From Caulobacter sp. (GTDB lineage Bacteria > Pseudomonadota > Alphaproteobacteria > Caulobacterales > Caulobacteraceae), in the NCBI GenBank assembly GCA_028291265.1, contig JAQGIK010000044.1, positions 1-49,593 on the forward strand: 49,593 nt of DNA, read 5' to 3'. The notes below the pieces were generated by a model. The model saw nothing but the letters and a program-made list of their open reading frames with translations, was not told the DNA's origin and did no database searches. Below, one piece after another: positions 1 to 9,597 of this stretch (position 1 is the first letter of the stretch; each line of letters opens with the position of its first letter). Position numbers and translations under genes: made by a program.

Positions 1-908
1 GCGGCCTGGCCGGCGACGATCTGCTCGACGGCGGCGATCTCTCCGACCTGCTGTACGGCGGCGACGGCGCGGACAACCTGCTGGGCGGCGGCGGCGGCGA
101 CATCATGTACGGCGACGCCGGCGACGATGTGCTCGACGGCGGCGACGGGGCCGACAAGCTGTTCGGCGGCACGGGCGCCGACAATCTCAACGGGGGTACG
201 GGCAACGACCGCATGGACGGCGAGGCCAACGTCGACACCCTGCGCGGCGGGGCCGGCAACGACACCTTGGACGGCGGCCTGGGCGCCGATTTCATGTACG
301 GCGGGGCCGACAACGATATCTACATCGTCGATGACGCCAACGATCAGACCATCGAACTGGCCAACGACGGCTACGACATCGTCCGCACGACGCTGACCTG
401 GACCCTCGGCGCCAATCTCGAGGCGCTGCAGCTGCAGGGGGCCACCAACGCCGGCGCGACCGGCAACGCCGACGCCAACAACCTGCAAGGCAATGACGGG
501 GCCAATCGCCTGGATGGCGGGGCGGGGGTCGATACGATCAACGGCAATCTCGGCGACGACATCATCGTCGGCGGCCTCGGCAACGACCTGCTGCGCGGCG
601 GGGCGGGGGTGGGCGCGGATGTGTTCGTGGTCGCTCACGCCTTCGGCGGGGTCCTGGAGACCGACACCGTCTACGACTACGACAGCGACGATGTCATCGA
701 CCTCTCGGGCATCGACGCCATCGCCGGCGGCCTGGACGACGCCTTCACCGTCGTCGGCGCCTTCAGCAAGGCGGCCGGCCAGATGATCGTCGTCATCGAG
801 GGCGCCAACACGGTCATCAAGCTGGACGTCACCGGCGACGGCAAGGCCGACTACCAGATGAAGATCAACGGCGATGTCCGGGCCGACGTCGGCGACTGGC
901 TGCTTTAG
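1..908 (+). CDS. RTX calcium-binding secreted protein, 5'-truncated by window edge
   Basis: The reading frame is open from base 3, so the gene starts upstream of the window; about 302 residues are visible. The first ~105 residues are glycine/aspartate-rich nonapeptide RTX repeats (GGxGxDxLx type), which in this family bind calcium and form a parallel beta-roll outside the cell. A second short repeat block follows a linker (GYDIVRTT... LEALQLQG). The last ~100 residues (YDYDSDD to the GDWLL end) match the ends of the next two genes, so this is probably a shared type I secretion and folding module. No catalytic domain is visible, but one could lie upstream. The function is probably a surface or extracellular protein; no ABC/MFP/TolC secretion genes are in the window. 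Confidence 0.85.
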   Translation, partial: GLAGDDLLDGGDLSDLLYGGDGADNLLGGGGGDIMYGDAGDDVLDGGDGADKLFGGTGADNLNGGTGNDRMDGEANVDTLRGGAGNDTLDGGLGADFMYGGADNDIYIVDDANDQTIELANDGYDIVRTTLTWTLGANLEALQLQGATNAGATGNADANNLQGNDGANRLDGGAGVDTINGNLGDDIIVGGLGNDLLRGGAGVGADVFVVAHAFGGVLETDTVYDYDSDDVIDLSGIDAIAGGLDDAFTVVGAFSKAAGQMIVVIEGANTVIKLDVTGDGKADYQMKINGDVRADVGDWLL

Positions 909-925
909 CGGGTGGGTGGGCGGCC

Positions 926-942
926 TTCGCCGGACAGGCGAA
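926..942 (+). terminator. weak hairpin after first RTX gene
   Basis: A 6-bp perfect inverted repeat (TTCGCC/GGCGAA, 5-base loop) lies 18 bases after the stop codon, and a run of six T begins about 12 bases beyond it. The T-run is too far away for a textbook intrinsic terminator, so this is only a candidate. Confidence 0.3.
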
Positions 943-1033
943 ACTCGTTCCAATTTTTTCCACTGCCGGAGCCCGGCCGAAGCCGTTAGCCCTCCACCCC
1001 AATCATTTTGAGTAGCGGTCGGGGGACCCGGAC

Positions 1034-3535
1034 ATGGCGGATTTTGCAGCGGTCTTCGACCTGGCGAGCATCAACGGGACCAACGGCGTCCGCTTCGACG
1101 GGGCGGCGGGCAGCTATTCCGGCTACTCGGTTACCCGGCTGGGCGACATCAACGGCGATGGCTTCGACGATATCGCCATCTCGGCGCGGGGCCTCAGCGT
1201 CCCCTACGGCTACAGGGCCGGCGGCGTCTACATTGTCTTCGGTTCCGAGGCGCCCTGGTCGGCCGTCGTCGACCTGACGGCGATGACCACGCAACAGGGC
1301 GTCACCTTCAGCGGCTCGGTCATGTACGAAAAGGTCGGCCGCTCGGTCGCCGCGGCGGGCGACGTCAACGGCGACGGCATCGCCGACATGATCGTCGGCG
1401 GTCCCGGCAGCGAGATCAACGGCCGATACGCCGGCAGCGCCTTCGTGGTCTATGGCATCGACAGCGATACCCAGCCGACCTTCGGCTTCGATCGGCTCGT
1501 CGACGCGCCTGTGGACGGCGGCCGGGTCATCTACGGCTTCGAGGCCTACAGCTCGGCCGGCCGCACTGTCTCCTCGGCCGGCGACGTCAACGGCGACGGC
1601 TATGACGACTTCATCGTCACCTCCGACCTCTCCTCGCCCGGCGGCCGTTCGACGGCGGGCGCCGTCTACGTGGTCTTCGGCGGCGACGAGAACGATGTCG
1701 CCCGGCCCCTCAACCTCGCCGACCTGGACGGGACCAACGGCTTCCGCATCGAGGGCGAAAACGCCGGCGACCAGATGGGCTACGCCTCGGCGGCCATCGG
1801 CGACCTGAACGGCGACGGCCTGGACGACTTCGTGATCGCCGCCCGCAAGTTCGACAACAGCACGGGTCGCGCCTACGTCGTCTTCGGGTCCGAGGACGGT
1901 TTCGACGCCAGCTTCGCGGTGGGCGGCCTGGACGGGTCGAACGGCTTCCGGCTCACCGGCCAGGCCGCCATGGACAGTCTCGGCCGCGGCCTCGCCGGCG
2001 GCGATATCAACGGCGACGGCCTCGGCGACCTGATCGTCGGCGCCTATACCGAAGGCCTCAACAACTACGGCGCCGTCTATGTCGTCTTCGGCCGGGAGAC
2101 GGCCTTCGCCGCCGACCTCGACCTCAGCGCCCTGGACGGGACCAATGGCTTCAAGATCGTCGGCGCCCACTACGACGACAGCGCCGGCTTCGCCGTCGAT
2201 GTGGCCGGCGATATCAACGGCGACGGGATCGGCGACCTGATCATCGGGGCCCGGTCCAGCAGCCACGACGCCTTCCTCGGCGGCGCGGTCCATGTGGTGT
2301 TCGGCTCGGCCACCGGCTTTGGCCCGGTCCTCGATCTGGGCGACCTCGACGGGACCAACGGCTTCACCATCTACGGAACCAGCCCCGTCGGCTTCCTGGG
2401 CACGTCTGTCGCCGGGGCCGGCGATCTCAACGGCGACGGCTACGACGACCTGATCGTCGGCCAGCAGAGCGCCAATGGCTACGCCGGCCAGAGCTACGTC
2501 ATCTTCGGTCACGCCGTGGCCGAGACCTTCGCCGGCACCGCCGCCAACGACACCGCCAACGGCAGTTCCATGGTCGACACCCTGGCGGGCGCCGACGGCA
2601 ACGACGTCCTCAACGGCTTCGCCGGCGACGACCACCTCAACGGCGGCGCGATGTCCGACCAGCTGAACGGCGGCGACGGGGCCGATGATCTCGACGGCGG
2701 CACGGGCGGCGACATCCTCAACGGCGATGCGGGCGACGACCACATCGACGGTGGCGAGGGCGCCGACAAGCTGTTCGGCGGCCTGGGCGCCGACACCCTG
2801 ATCGGCGGCCTCGGCAACGACCGCATGGACGGCGGCGACGACAACGACGTGCTGACCGGCGGCGACGGCAACGACACCCTCGACGGCGGGGCCGGCCAGG
2901 ACACCCTGACCGGCGGCCTCGGCAACGACATCTATGTTCTGCACTGGCAAGACTACGACACCATCGTCGAGGCGGCCGATGGCGGCTACGACATCATCCG
3001 CGCCGACCGCGAAGTGACCATGGCCGACAACGTCGAGGGCCTGGAGTTGCAGGGAAGCGGCAACTACGACGGCGTCGGCAACGCCCTGGCCAACAACATC
3101 CAGGGCAACAGCGGCGAGAACCTGCTGCAGGGCTACGCCGGCGTCGACACCATCAACGGCAACGACGGCGACGACGTCATCGTCGGTGGCCTGGGCAACG
3201 ACCTGCTGCGCGGCGGCACAGGCCAGGACGACTTCTACGTCTTCCAGGAAAGCATCGCCCGCCCGACCCTCGAGACCGACCAGATCTACGACTTCTCGAC
3301 GGCCGAGGGCGACATCGTCAACCTGATGATGGTCGACGCCATCACCGGCGGCGCCGACGACGCCTTCACCATGGTCGGGACCACCTTCAGCAAGCACGCC
3401 GGCGAAATGACCCTGACCTTCGCGGCCGGCATCACCACCCTGCGGCTCGACCTCAACGGCGACGCCAAGGTCGACTACCAGCTGAAGATCAACGGCGACG
3501 TCACCGGCGACTGGGGCGGCTGGGCGCTCTGACAA
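1034..3535 (+). CDS. FG-GAP (integrin-alpha-like) propeller fused to RTX repeats, secreted
   Basis: 832 residues. Seven FG-GAP repeats, each with a DxNGDGxxD calcium loop, recur about every 70 residues (near residues 37, 110, 183, 256, 324, 393 and 464), as expected for one complete seven-bladed beta-propeller. Residues ~519-635 are RTX nonapeptides. Residues ~640-832 are the linker, second RTX block and C-terminal module shared with both neighbours. There is no N-terminal signal peptide, which fits type I secretion through the C-terminus. The ATG is preceded by a purine-rich site (GGGGGA, ~7 bases). Proteins of this layout are usually adhesins or matrix proteins; no enzyme domain is seen. 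A very long antisense open frame covers the gene but is a composition artefact. Confidence 0.88.
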
Positions 3536-3597
3536 TCACCCATTCCGGGTGACATTCATCTTTCGGTAACACAGGTAAACGACGCTCCCTTCCGCAG

Positions 3598-3617
3598 CCG
3601 GCGCGAGTCCGCGCCGG
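3598..3617 (+). promoter_or_regulatory. GC-rich perfect hairpin in 5' leader of third RTX gene
   Basis: Arms CCGGCGCG and CGCGCCGG with the loop AGTC form a perfect 8-bp stem. It ends 20 bases before the ATG at 3638, immediately before the GGGGAG ribosome-binding site. It could be the terminator of the preceding RTX gene or a leader structure affecting translation. No U-tract follows directly. Confidence 0.4.
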
Positions 3618-3637
3618 GGATTGGGGAGCTTTTCGTC

Positions 3638-4768
3638 ATGCCTACGATCACTGGAACCGCCGGAAACGACTACATCCCCGTGCCGTTCATCCTGCAGCCC
3701 TATACGATCTACGGCCTCGACGGGGACGACACCATCGACTCCTACGGCGGCAATGACCTGATCTACGGCGGCAACGGTAACGACACCATCATCGGCAGCA
3801 GCGGCGCCGACGTCATCTACGGCGGGGCCGGCGAGGACAACATTACCGGCGATGCGGGCAATGACATCCTCTACAGCGGCGACGCCCTCAACGGCGGCAA
3901 CGTGAATGAAACGATGCTGGGCGGGGCCGGCAACGACATCCTGATCGGCACGGGCGCCATGTACGGCGACTCCGGCAACGACACCTTCTACGTCCTCGAG
4001 GGCGGCGGCCTCATCAGCGGCGACGATGGCGCCGACATCATCTACGGCAACGGCGCCATCATCATGGGGGGTGCTGGCAACGACCGCATCTACATGGATG
4101 GCGACCTCGCCGAAGGCGGCGACGGCGCCGACACCTTCTACGTCGGAACCGGGGGCGAGGACGGCTTCAAGTACGGCCAGCTTGGCAACGACATCTATGT
4201 CTTCGAAGGCGTCGAAGCCGCGAACGCCATGGAGGCTGCGGGCGAAGGCTACGACATCGTCCGGACCGACTACCACGCCTCCCTGGACGACAACATCGAG
4301 GCCCTCCAGCTTACGGGGTCCGCCAACGTTGACGGCGGCGGCAATGACCTAGCCAACAACCTCCAGGGCAATAGCGGCAACAACCGACTAAGCGGCGATG
4401 ACGGCGTCGACACAATCAACGGCAACGACGGGGACGACCGCATCAACGGCGGCTCCGGCAATGACCTGCTTCGAGGCGGCTCGGGCGCGGACATCTTCGT
4501 GGTCAGCAACACCTTCGGCGCGCTGCTCGAGACCGATCAGGTCTACGACTTCTCCGCCGCCGAGGGCGACACCCTCGACCTCTCCGGCGCCTATACCGGC
4601 GAGTTCACCCTGGTCTCCAGCTTCAGCAAGGTCGCCGGTCAGATGACCCTGAGCTTCGCCGGCGGCATCACCACTCTGAAGCTCGACACCACCGGCGACG
4701 GCAAGGTCGACTACCAGATGAAGATCAACGGCGATGTCACCGGCGAAAGCGGCGACTGGCTGCTCTAG
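3638..4768 (+). CDS. RTX calcium-binding secreted protein
   Basis: 376 residues. It opens with ITGTAGND followed by degenerate RTX repeats to about residue 180, then the linker GYDIVRTDYH, a second RTX block (~residues 250-285) and the shared C-terminal module ending GDWLL. The terminal ~190 residues align by eye with both upstream RTX genes, so the three are tandem paralogues. No signal peptide or enzymatic domain is seen; secretion is presumably by a type I exporter encoded elsewhere. The ATG has a GGGGAG ribosome-binding site about 8 bases upstream. The RTX repeats here are less regular than in the neighbours, with several blades where the motif is broken by aliphatic and aromatic stretches. 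Confidence 0.87.
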   Translation: MPTITGTAGNDYIPVPFILQPYTIYGLDGDDTIDSYGGNDLIYGGNGNDTIIGSSGADVIYGGAGEDNITGDAGNDILYSGDALNGGNVNETMLGGAGNDILIGTGAMYGDSGNDTFYVLEGGGLISGDDGADIIYGNGAIIMGGAGNDRIYMDGDLAEGGDGADTFYVGTGGEDGFKYGQLGNDIYVFEGVEAANAMEAAGEGYDIVRTDYHASLDDNIEALQLTGSANVDGGGNDLANNLQGNSGNNRLSGDDGVDTINGNDGDDRINGGSGNDLLRGGSGADIFVVSNTFGALLETDQVYDFSAAEGDTLDLSGAYTGEFTLVSSFSKVAGQMTLSFAGGITTLKLDTTGDGKVDYQMKINGDVTGESGDWLL

Positions 4769-4774
4769 CCGTCT

Positions 4775-5095
4775 CTAGGCGCTGGGCCCTTCGCTGATCA
4801 CCTGCGGGGGGCGATAGCGTTCGACCAGGCTTTCGAGTTCCTGGGTGCGGGTGGCCCCGGCGACGTTGAGGCGGACGTACATCGCCTCGGCGCCCTTGTC
4901 CTTGGCGGCCTTCCAGGCCTTGGCGGCCGATTGCAGGCTGCCCGCCGCCCCGGCGCAGATGACGTCCAGCGCTCCGTCCTTGCGACGGACGCAGACGAAA
5001 TTGCCCGCCATGGCGGGCAGGTCGGCCGGGTCGCTGTTGAGCCGGAAGCGCAGCGGGACGCCATCGGCGCCTTCAAGTTCGATATAGTCGTTCAC
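4775..5095 (-). CDS. hypothetical protein, 106 aa
   Basis: A small acidic-to-neutral soluble protein that I do not recognise. It starts with GTG at 5095, preceded by AGGAAG about 5 bases upstream, and ends 6 bases from the convergent end of the third RTX gene. There is no signal peptide or membrane segment. An alanine/lysine-rich helix (SAAKAWKAAKDKGAEAM) sits in the middle. Codon use is typical of the genome and the frame has a good ribosome-binding site, so it is probably real. It lies downstream of cckA on the same strand, but 264 bases away. Confidence 0.6.
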   Translation of the reverse strand: MNDYIELEGADGVPLRFRLNSDPADLPAMAGNFVCVRRKDGALDVICAGAAGSLQSAAKAWKAAKDKGAEAMYVRLNVAGATRTQELESLVERYRPPQVISEGPSA

Positions 5096-5359
5096 GGACT
5101 TCCTTTAGGCGTCGGCGCGACGCATCGCCAGCGCCATTACAGGATCATCGGTCTGTGAGGCGAAAGTAAGCCGCTGGACCGGCGAGGGGCCGCTGCAAAA
5201 CACCCGATTTGGGCCGCTTTGCGACGAGCGGTCGCGCGGCGGGCGGTCACGTCCCCGGGGCCGCGCCGAAGGGCTAGGGTGCTCGTCGCCTCAAGGCCTC
5301 TGGATCGGCAGAGACGGCGGAGCGCCCGCATCACGCGCCCGCCACCTTTTTCCCGGAAA

Positions 5360-7471
5360 CTAAGCCGCGATCTGCTGCTTGACCCGTTCGGCCAGGGTCT
5401 TGATGTCGATCGGCTTGGGCAGGAAGGAGACCCCCTCCTCGCCTTCCAGCAGGTCGCTGAACTCGGCCTCGGCATAGCCGCTGATGAACATCACCGGCGC
5501 GTCGCCCAGATAGCCGCGCGCCTTCTTCAGCAGCGTCGGCCCGTCCATGCCCGGCATGATCACGTCGCTGATCAACAGGTCAATGGTTCCGGCGTGCTCG
5601 ATGCACAGCTCCAGGGCCTCCTCGCCGTCGCAGGCTTCGATCACCTCATAGCCGCGCGCCCGCAGCAGCCGCGCCGCCACCCCGCGCACCGCGTCCTCGT
5701 CCTCGACGAACAGGATGCGGCCGACGCCCGACAGGTCGCGGGCCGGCTGGCGCAGCGGCTTGACCGGCTCGACGGCCGGCAGGGCCCCGGCCACCGGCGT
5801 ATGCACCGGCAGGAAGATGCGGAACACCGCCCCCTGCCCCGGCTCGCTCTCGACGTGGATCCAGCCGTCCGACTGCTTGACGATGCCATAGACGGTGGCC
5901 AGGCCCAGGCCCGTGCCCTCGCCGACCGGCTTGGTGGTGAAGAAGGGATCGAAGATCTTGCCGACCACCTCGGACGGAATCCCCGGGCCGTCGTCACTGA
6001 CCTCGATCAGAGCCATGTCGCCGATCGGCAGGCCGTTGTAGCCCAGGTTCGCGGCCTCGGCATGGCTGACGCGCGCCGTGCGGATGCGCACCACCCCGCC
6101 GCTGCCGGCGGCGCGCACGGCGTCGCGGGCGTTGACGGCCAGGTTCATCACCGCCGTCTCCAGCTGGCTCTTGTCGGCCCGCACGAGGGGCAGGTTGCGC
6201 CCATACTCGGTGACCAGCTTGACGTCCTCGCGCAGCAGCCGGCGCAGCAGCACCTCGAACTCGCTGATCAGTTCGCCCAACTCCAGCACCTCGCGCTGCA
6301 CCGTCTGCTTGCGCGAAAAGGCCAGCAGCTTGCGCACCAGGTCGGCGGCGCGAACCCCCGTCTGGCGGATCTCGTTGAGCCCGTCATAGGACGGATCGCC
6401 CAGCGGATGACGCTGCAACAGCTCGTCCAGCCGCAGCTGGATGGCCGTCAGCAGGTTGTTGAAATCGTGGGCCACGCCGCCGGCCAACTGGCCGATGGCC
6501 TGCATCTTCTGGGCCTGGGCCAGCTGCAGCTCGATCTGCTTCTGCTCGGAGACGTCGACCAGATAGGCGGTCAGCCGCCCGCCCTGGCGGTTCAGGTACA
6601 GATGCCCGATCCGCGCGTTGTCGTGCGCCAGCCGCACCTCGAACGGCCCGGCCCGCCCCTCGGCGGCGCCCAGGCCGGCGTCGAGCCGGGAAGCCGCGGC
6701 CACCAGTTCGCCGAACACCAGGCCCGGCTTGGCCGCCCCGCCGGTGATGTCGGCCAGCGCCGTGTTGGCCTCGACGATGCGGGCGGTGAACACATCGGCC
6801 CCGTCCAGCAGCGCCGCCCCGAACGGCGAGGCCGCCGCCAGGGCGTCCAGACCCGCCTCGTCGGCGGTCGGAATGGCCAGCGCCCTGGGGCTGATCTCGG
6901 TGGGCGGCAGGACCAGCGCCCGCTCGGCCGCCAGCCGCAGCAAAAACCGGCCCGGGCCCAGCGGCGCGACGGAAAGGTCGCGGTCGCCATCCTTCAGCTT
7001 CAGCGAGGTATGGGCCGCCAGCCCCCGACGGGCGCGGTTGAAGGCACCGTACAGCCCGGCCGCCTGGCCGTTGCGCGGCAGCCGTCCGCCGGCCCCCAGC
7101 TCGGCCGTCCAGTGGTCGTTGGCGGCGATGATCTTGCCGTCCAGCCCGGCCACGGCGGCCGCCTCGGGCAGCGCCTCGACCATGGCTTCCAGCACCGGTG
7201 TGTCGTCGGCCTCGCCCGGCGTCCCCGACGCCCGGAAGGCCAGCAGCCCCAGGCAGGCGACCCCCGCCAGCCCGATCAAGAGCAGCAGCCCGGCCAGGGT
7301 CTCGACCCCCGCTTCCAGGGCCGGGTAGGCGGCGAATCCGACCGCCAGCACAAAGAACACCGCGGCCGCCCCGACCAGGGGATCGAACCGGAACTTCCGC
7401 TTTGCACTCATGTCCGCTCGGGGCATCGGCAGCTTCGGGGGCTCCCTGGGGGTCAGCGTCGAATCACTCAT
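5360..7471 (-). CDS. cckA: hybrid sensor histidine kinase CckA
   Basis: 703 residues. Two N-terminal membrane segments (~32-50 and ~59-79) are followed by PAS-like sensing regions (~95-310), then a dimerisation/phospho-acceptor domain with [11 protein letters not shown] (His335). The ATPase domain has N-box [10 protein letters not shown]1 DDGPGIP and G2 [11 protein letters not shown]. The C-terminal receiver (584-703) has phospho-acceptor Asp636 in [11 protein letters not shown] and Lys686 in LPKP. In Caulobacter, CckA phosphorylates ChpT, which feeds CtrA and CpdR and so controls the cell cycle and flagellar genes. Identity rests on the domain order, the constant 13-residue offset from C. 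crescentus His322/Asp623, and the fliQ-fliR-flhB neighbours. A mosaic repeat separates it from flhB, so it may have its own promoter. Confidence 0.95.
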   Translation of the reverse strand: MSDSTLTPREPPKLPMPRADMSAKRKFRFDPLVGAAAVFFVLAVGFAAYPALEAGVETLAGLLLLIGLAGVACLGLLAFRASGTPGEADDTPVLEAMVEALPEAAAVAGLDGKIIAANDHWTAELGAGGRLPRNGQAAGLYGAFNRARRGLAAHTSLKLKDGDRDLSVAPLGPGRFLLRLAAERALVLPPTEISPRALAIPTADEAGLDALAAASPFGAALLDGADVFTARIVEANTALADITGGAAKPGLVFGELVAAASRLDAGLGAAEGRAGPFEVRLAHDNARIGHLYLNRQGGRLTAYLVDVSEQKQIELQLAQAQKMQAIGQLAGGVAHDFNNLLTAIQLRLDELLQRHPLGDPSYDGLNEIRQTGVRAADLVRKLLAFSRKQTVQREVLELGELISEFEVLLRRLLREDVKLVTEYGRNLPLVRADKSQLETAVMNLAVNARDAVRAAGSGGVVRIRTARVSHAEAANLGYNGLPIGDMALIEVSDDGPGIPSEVVGKIFDPFFTTKPVGEGTGLGLATVYGIVKQSDGWIHVESEPGQGAVFRIFLPVHTPVAGALPAVEPVKPLRQPARDLSGVGRILFVEDEDAVRGVAARLLRARGYEVIEACDGEEALELCIEHAGTIDLLISDVIMPGMDGPTLLKKARGYLGDAPVMFISGYAEAEFSDLLEGEEGVSFLPKPIDIKTLAERVKQQIAA

Positions 7472-7532
7472 TGGGAAGAATACTCGTTAATGGAACCGCC
7501 CCCGAATCGACGCGGAGCGCGCAGCGCGGAGC

Positions 7533-7719
7533 CCTTCTCCCGCTTGCCGGGAGAAGGTGGCAGCCCGCAGGGCTGACGGATGAGGGCAGCGCCAGCGGGA
7601 GTCGATGAGGCGCGTTCTGGCGCGGGATGCACCGACAGCTTTCATGACTGCCGTCCAGAGCCGGCGCTGCCCTCATCCGACCGCTCCGCGGCCACCGTCT
7701 CCCGGCGAGCGGGAGAAGG
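7533..7719. repeat. mosaic intergenic palindromic element, two inverted copies
   Basis: Each end contains a CTTCTCCCG/CGGGAGAAG-type hairpin: a perfect 10-bp stem at 7533-7557 and a 7-bp stem at 698-716 of the same kilobase (7698-7716). A CAGCCC/GGGCTG hairpin lies at 7561-7575. A perfect 17-bp inverted repeat pairs 7577-7593 with 7663-7679. The whole block lies between flhB and cckA. Such elements are common non-coding dispersed repeats in proteobacterial genomes, and the folded RNA could act as a terminator or mRNA stabiliser. Open frames crossing it are not genes. Confidence 0.75.
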
Positions 7720-7735
7720 ACCTGCGAAAAATCAC

Positions 7736-8818
7736 TCATCGCAGCGTCGTCGCCCGCGCCGCCCGCTTCTGGCTCATGACGAAGCCGATGATCTTGGCCA
7801 CCGCCTGGTAGTGGGCCTCGGGGATCGCCTTATCGACCTCGGTCGTCGCGAACAGCGCCCGGGCCAGCGGCGGGTCCTCGATGACCGCCACCCCGGCTTC
7901 CTCGGCCACGGCCCGGATCCGCAAGGCCAGGGCGTCCACCCCCTTGGCCACGCACTCCGGCGCCGCCGTCTCCCCCGCCTCGTAGCGCAACGCCACGGCG
8001 TAGTGGGTCGGGTTCATCACCACCACGGTGGCGCTCGGCACGTTCTGCATCATCCGGCGGCGCGAGACCTCCATCTGCATCTGCTTGCGCTTGGCCTTCA
8101 CATGGGGGTCGCCGTCGGTCTGCTTGTATTCGTCCTTCAGTTCCTCGCGGCTCATCCGCATGCGGGCCATGAACCGCTGCCGCTGCCACAGCCAGTCTGC
8201 CCCCGCCGTGACCAGCAGGAAGCACAGCACCGCGAAGAACAGCGCCTTCACCAGCGCCATCGTCGCCGGCAGGATGGCGGTCGGATCGGCCGCCGTCAGC
8301 GCCTGCAGCTCATGCGCGTGGGGCCGGAGCACCATCCAGGTCACCGCCCCCGTCGCCCCGATCTTCAGGAAGCTCTTGAGGAACTGCATCAGCCCGTCGG
8401 GCCCGAAGATGCGCTTGAAGCCCTCCACCGGGCTGACCTTCTTGAAGTCGGGCTTCATCTTCTCGGCCGTGAACAGCAGGCCGTGCTGCACCACATTGCC
8501 GGCGATCCCGGCCAGCATCGCCGCCACCATCACCGTCAGCAGGGCCGGCATCCCGGCCATCATCGCCTGCCCGGCGACGCCCACCCCGCCGTTGCCCGAC
8601 AGGTCCATGGCCTCGGGATGCGAAATGAACGGGATCAGCTTGCCGGTCATGTCGGTGGCCAGCCAGCCGCCGCCGATCAGGATCACCCCGGCCACGGCGG
8701 CCAGACTGAACATCTGCGGCAGGTCCGGGGTCTTGGCGACGTCGCCCTTCTTGCGGGCTTCCTCGAGTTTCCTCGGTGTCGGTTCTTCTGTTTTCGAGGC
8801 GGCTTCGTTCTCCGCCAT
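7736..8818 (-). CDS. flhB: flagellar export gate protein FlhB
   Basis: 360 residues. The N-terminus has the charged EEPTPRKLEEARKKGDV motif typical of FlhB, followed by four membrane segments and a cytoplasmic domain. The autocleavage motif NPTH lies at residues 269-272. FlhB cleaves itself between Asn and Pro and switches the flagellar type III secretion apparatus from rod/hook to filament substrates. It follows fliR by 3 bases, so it is in the fliQ-fliR-flhB operon. FlhB is favoured over a virulence-type homologue because of the flagellar operon partners and cckA. Confidence 0.95.
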   Translation of the reverse strand: MAENEAASKTEEPTPRKLEEARKKGDVAKTPDLPQMFSLAAVAGVILIGGGWLATDMTGKLIPFISHPEAMDLSGNGGVGVAGQAMMAGMPALLTVMVAAMLAGIAGNVVQHGLLFTAEKMKPDFKKVSPVEGFKRIFGPDGLMQFLKSFLKIGATGAVTWMVLRPHAHELQALTAADPTAILPATMALVKALFFAVLCFLLVTAGADWLWQRQRFMARMRMSREELKDEYKQTDGDPHVKAKRKQMQMEVSRRRMMQNVPSATVVVMNPTHYAVALRYEAGETAAPECVAKGVDALALRIRAVAEEAGVAVIEDPPLARALFATTEVDKAIPEAHYQAVAKIIGFVMSQKRAARATTLR

Positions 8819-8821
8819 GGA

Positions 8822-9589
8822 TCAGCCCCCCGTCCCGGCGAAGACGCCGATCAGCTCGCGGTAGCGGCCGACCCAGACCATGCCGATCAGGCCCAGGCTC
8901 AGGGCGAAGATCGACAGGCCGAAGATCACCGCCAGCGGCGAGGTGACGAAATAGATCTGGAACTGCGGCATGATCCGTCCGATCAGCCCGGCCGCCAGGT
9001 TGAAGATCAGCGAAAACACGATCACCGGCGCGGCCAGCTGGATGCCCAGCGCGAAGCTGCCGGCCAGGGTCTTCACCGCCAGGCTGCCGGCGTCGCCGAC
9101 CGGAATGCCGGCCTTGCCGAGCGGAAACAGGTCATAGCTGTTGACCATGGCCCCGATGAACAGGTGATGCAGGTCGGTGGTCATGATCAGCACGACGCCG
9201 ATCAGCGACAGGAAGGTCGACAGCGTGGCGTTCGGCTGGCCCAGCATCGGGTTGGCGGTCTGGGCGAAGCCGAGCGTGGTCTGGATCGACACCACCTCCC
9301 CCGCCGTCGCCAGCGCCGACAGGAACAGCCGCAGCATCATGCCGATGGTCAGGCCGATCAGCACCTCGCGGATCACCTGCAGCCCGGTGTCGCCCATGGT
9401 CGCCGGCACGAAGACATTGCGGGCCGCCAGCGGGGCCAGAACCATGCACATCAGCAGTGCGAAGCTCAGGCGGATGCGCGGCGGCACGCTCTGCTCGCCG
9501 ATCCCCGGAATCAGCATCACCATCGCCCCGACGCGGGCGAAGATCAGCCCGGCGGCATAGACCTGGGCGGCGGTGGCGTAGGATTCCAC
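8822..9589 (-). CDS. fliR: flagellar export gate protein FliR
   Basis: 255 residues, close to the usual FliR length, with about six hydrophobic segments. Conserved features include MVLIPGIGEQSVPPRIRL near the N-terminus and GFAQTANPMLG in the middle. FliR forms the core of the flagellar type III export gate with FliP and FliQ. The start is GTG at 9589; the gene is 8 bases after fliQ and 3 bases before flhB, indicating one transcript. Confidence 0.94.
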   Translation of the reverse strand: MESYATAAQVYAAGLIFARVGAMVMLIPGIGEQSVPPRIRLSFALLMCMVLAPLAARNVFVPATMGDTGLQVIREVLIGLTIGMMLRLFLSALATAGEVVSIQTTLGFAQTANPMLGQPNATLSTFLSLIGVVLIMTTDLHHLFIGAMVNSYDLFPLGKAGIPVGDAGSLAVKTLAGSFALGIQLAAPVIVFSLIFNLAAGLIGRIMPQFQIYFVTSPLAVIFGLSIFALSLGLIGMVWVGRYRELIGVFAGTGG

Positions 9590-9597
9590 CTTGCGCC

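Noticed and set aside
2590..2935. Repeated GGCGGCGACGG units as a possible CRISPR or tandem DNA repeat
   Set aside because: They are codon-level reflections of RTX nonapeptides, without fixed spacers.
986..3535. 849-residue open frame on the minus strand opposite the FG-GAP/RTX gene
   Set aside because: It is the mirror of the GC-rich Gly/Asp repeats; its protein is a low-complexity Val/Ala/Asp/Gly string and the plus strand has a clear gene.
5219..7576. 785-residue plus-strand frame opposite cckA
   Set aside because: Low-complexity Arg/Gln/His/Gly composition typical of antisense frames in high-GC DNA; cckA is unambiguous on the other strand.
7464..7739. 91-residue minus-strand frame across the mosaic repeat
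   Set aside because: It is made almost entirely of the palindromic element and has no protein-like features.
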